Origin: Prevotellaceae bacterium UBA1746
GTDB taxonomy: Bacteria; Bacteroidota; Bacteroidia; Bacteroidales; Bacteroidaceae
Length of the DNA stretch: 7,572 bases
Reading direction: 5' to 3'
Assembly (NCBI GenBank): GCA_905369775.1
Contig: CAJPJR010000090.1
Location: 1-7,572 of the forward strand
Below, one piece after another: positions 7,416 to 7,572 of the stretch. The position numbers were made by a program, and so were the translations under genes. Numbering within the stretch: the first letter of the stretch is position 1; each line of letters opens with the position of its first letter. Under the pieces are notes generated by a model. It did no database searches. It had not been told where the DNA came from and saw only the letters and a program-made list of their open reading frames with translations.

Positions 7416-7483
7416 ACCGCCGCGGGAGCGCTGCACCCTGTCCGTTGGGGCAATGCCCCCTCGCCGTTCAAGCGCCATCTTCC

Positions 7484-7538
7484 CCGCAAAGTAAAACCGC
7501 CGCTCTCAGAGGGAGAGCGGCGGTTTAGTGTTTTGCGG
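7484..7538 (+). terminator. Long two-part hairpin, probable bidirectional intrinsic terminator
   Basis: AAACCGCCGCTCTC at 7494-7507 pairs perfectly with GAGAGCGGCGGTTT at 7513-7526 around an AGAGG loop, a 14-bp GC-rich stem. An outer stem continues it: CCGCAAA at 7484-7490 with TTTGCGG at 7532-7538, separated by small unpaired stretches (GTA and AGTGT). On the + strand the stem ends in TTT followed by AGTGTTTT. On the - strand it is followed by TTTTAC and TTT, so it could stop transcription from both sides. It lies 68 bases after the stop of the last gene and is the natural end of the + strand transcript. Confidence 0.75.
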
Positions 7539-7572
7539 TCGATTGTTCATTTCGATATGCCCGACAGCGGGA

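Noticed and set aside
7447..7459. Small hairpin GGGGC-AAT-GCCCC
   Set aside because: Five pairs and a three-base loop, no T-run; the larger hairpin downstream is the better terminator.
1..7572. CRISPR arrays, insertion sequences, tRNA or rRNA genes
   Set aside because: No direct repeat array, transposase-like product, terminal inverted repeats or RNA-gene signature seen.

Overview
The window looks like part of a Bacteroidota (probably Bacteroidales) surface-polysaccharide locus. Three things point there: a capsule-type exporter with many SLBB repeats, a Wzz protein without a fused kinase, and start codons with poor or no Shine-Dalgarno sequence. The genus cannot be fixed from the sequence. 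All supported genes are on the + strand and closely spaced, so they are probably one transcription unit ending at a strong hairpin near 7484-7538.

Layout: 3-1535 is the 3' part of an SLBB-repeat polysaccharide export protein whose 5' end lies outside the window. 1581-3029 is a Wzx-type flippase of the MOP/PST family. 3048-4094 is a Wzz-type chain-length regulator. 4135-5397 is a Wzy/ligase-type O-antigen polymerase. 5398-5594 has no confident gene, but the Wzy reading frame stays open beyond its TGA for 66 codons. That stretch ends in a TGA overlapping the next ATG, and it contains a perfect 8-bp hairpin. 5595-7415 is a membrane-anchored phosphoethanolamine-transferase-like enzyme (EptA/CptA superfamily). 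7416-7572 holds a long bidirectional-looking terminator, and possibly the last codons of a convergent gene.

The first four genes make a coherent Wzx/Wzy-dependent assembly set. Wzx flips lipid-linked repeat units across the inner membrane, Wzy polymerises them, Wzz sets the chain length, and the SLBB protein carries polymer through the periplasm or outer membrane (or, if the product is O-antigen, has a related role). The last enzyme would decorate lipid A, core or the glycan with phosphoethanolamine. No glycosyltransferase or sugar-nucleotide gene is present here, so the sugar structure cannot be inferred.

Base composition changes along the window. Sampled rows are about 47% G+C in the first two genes and about 58-60% in the last one, where C strongly exceeds G and codons mostly end in C. 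I see no mobile element, CRISPR array, tRNA or rRNA. I do not see a convincing new system; the most checkable oddities are the open frame after the Wzy stop and the composition shift.
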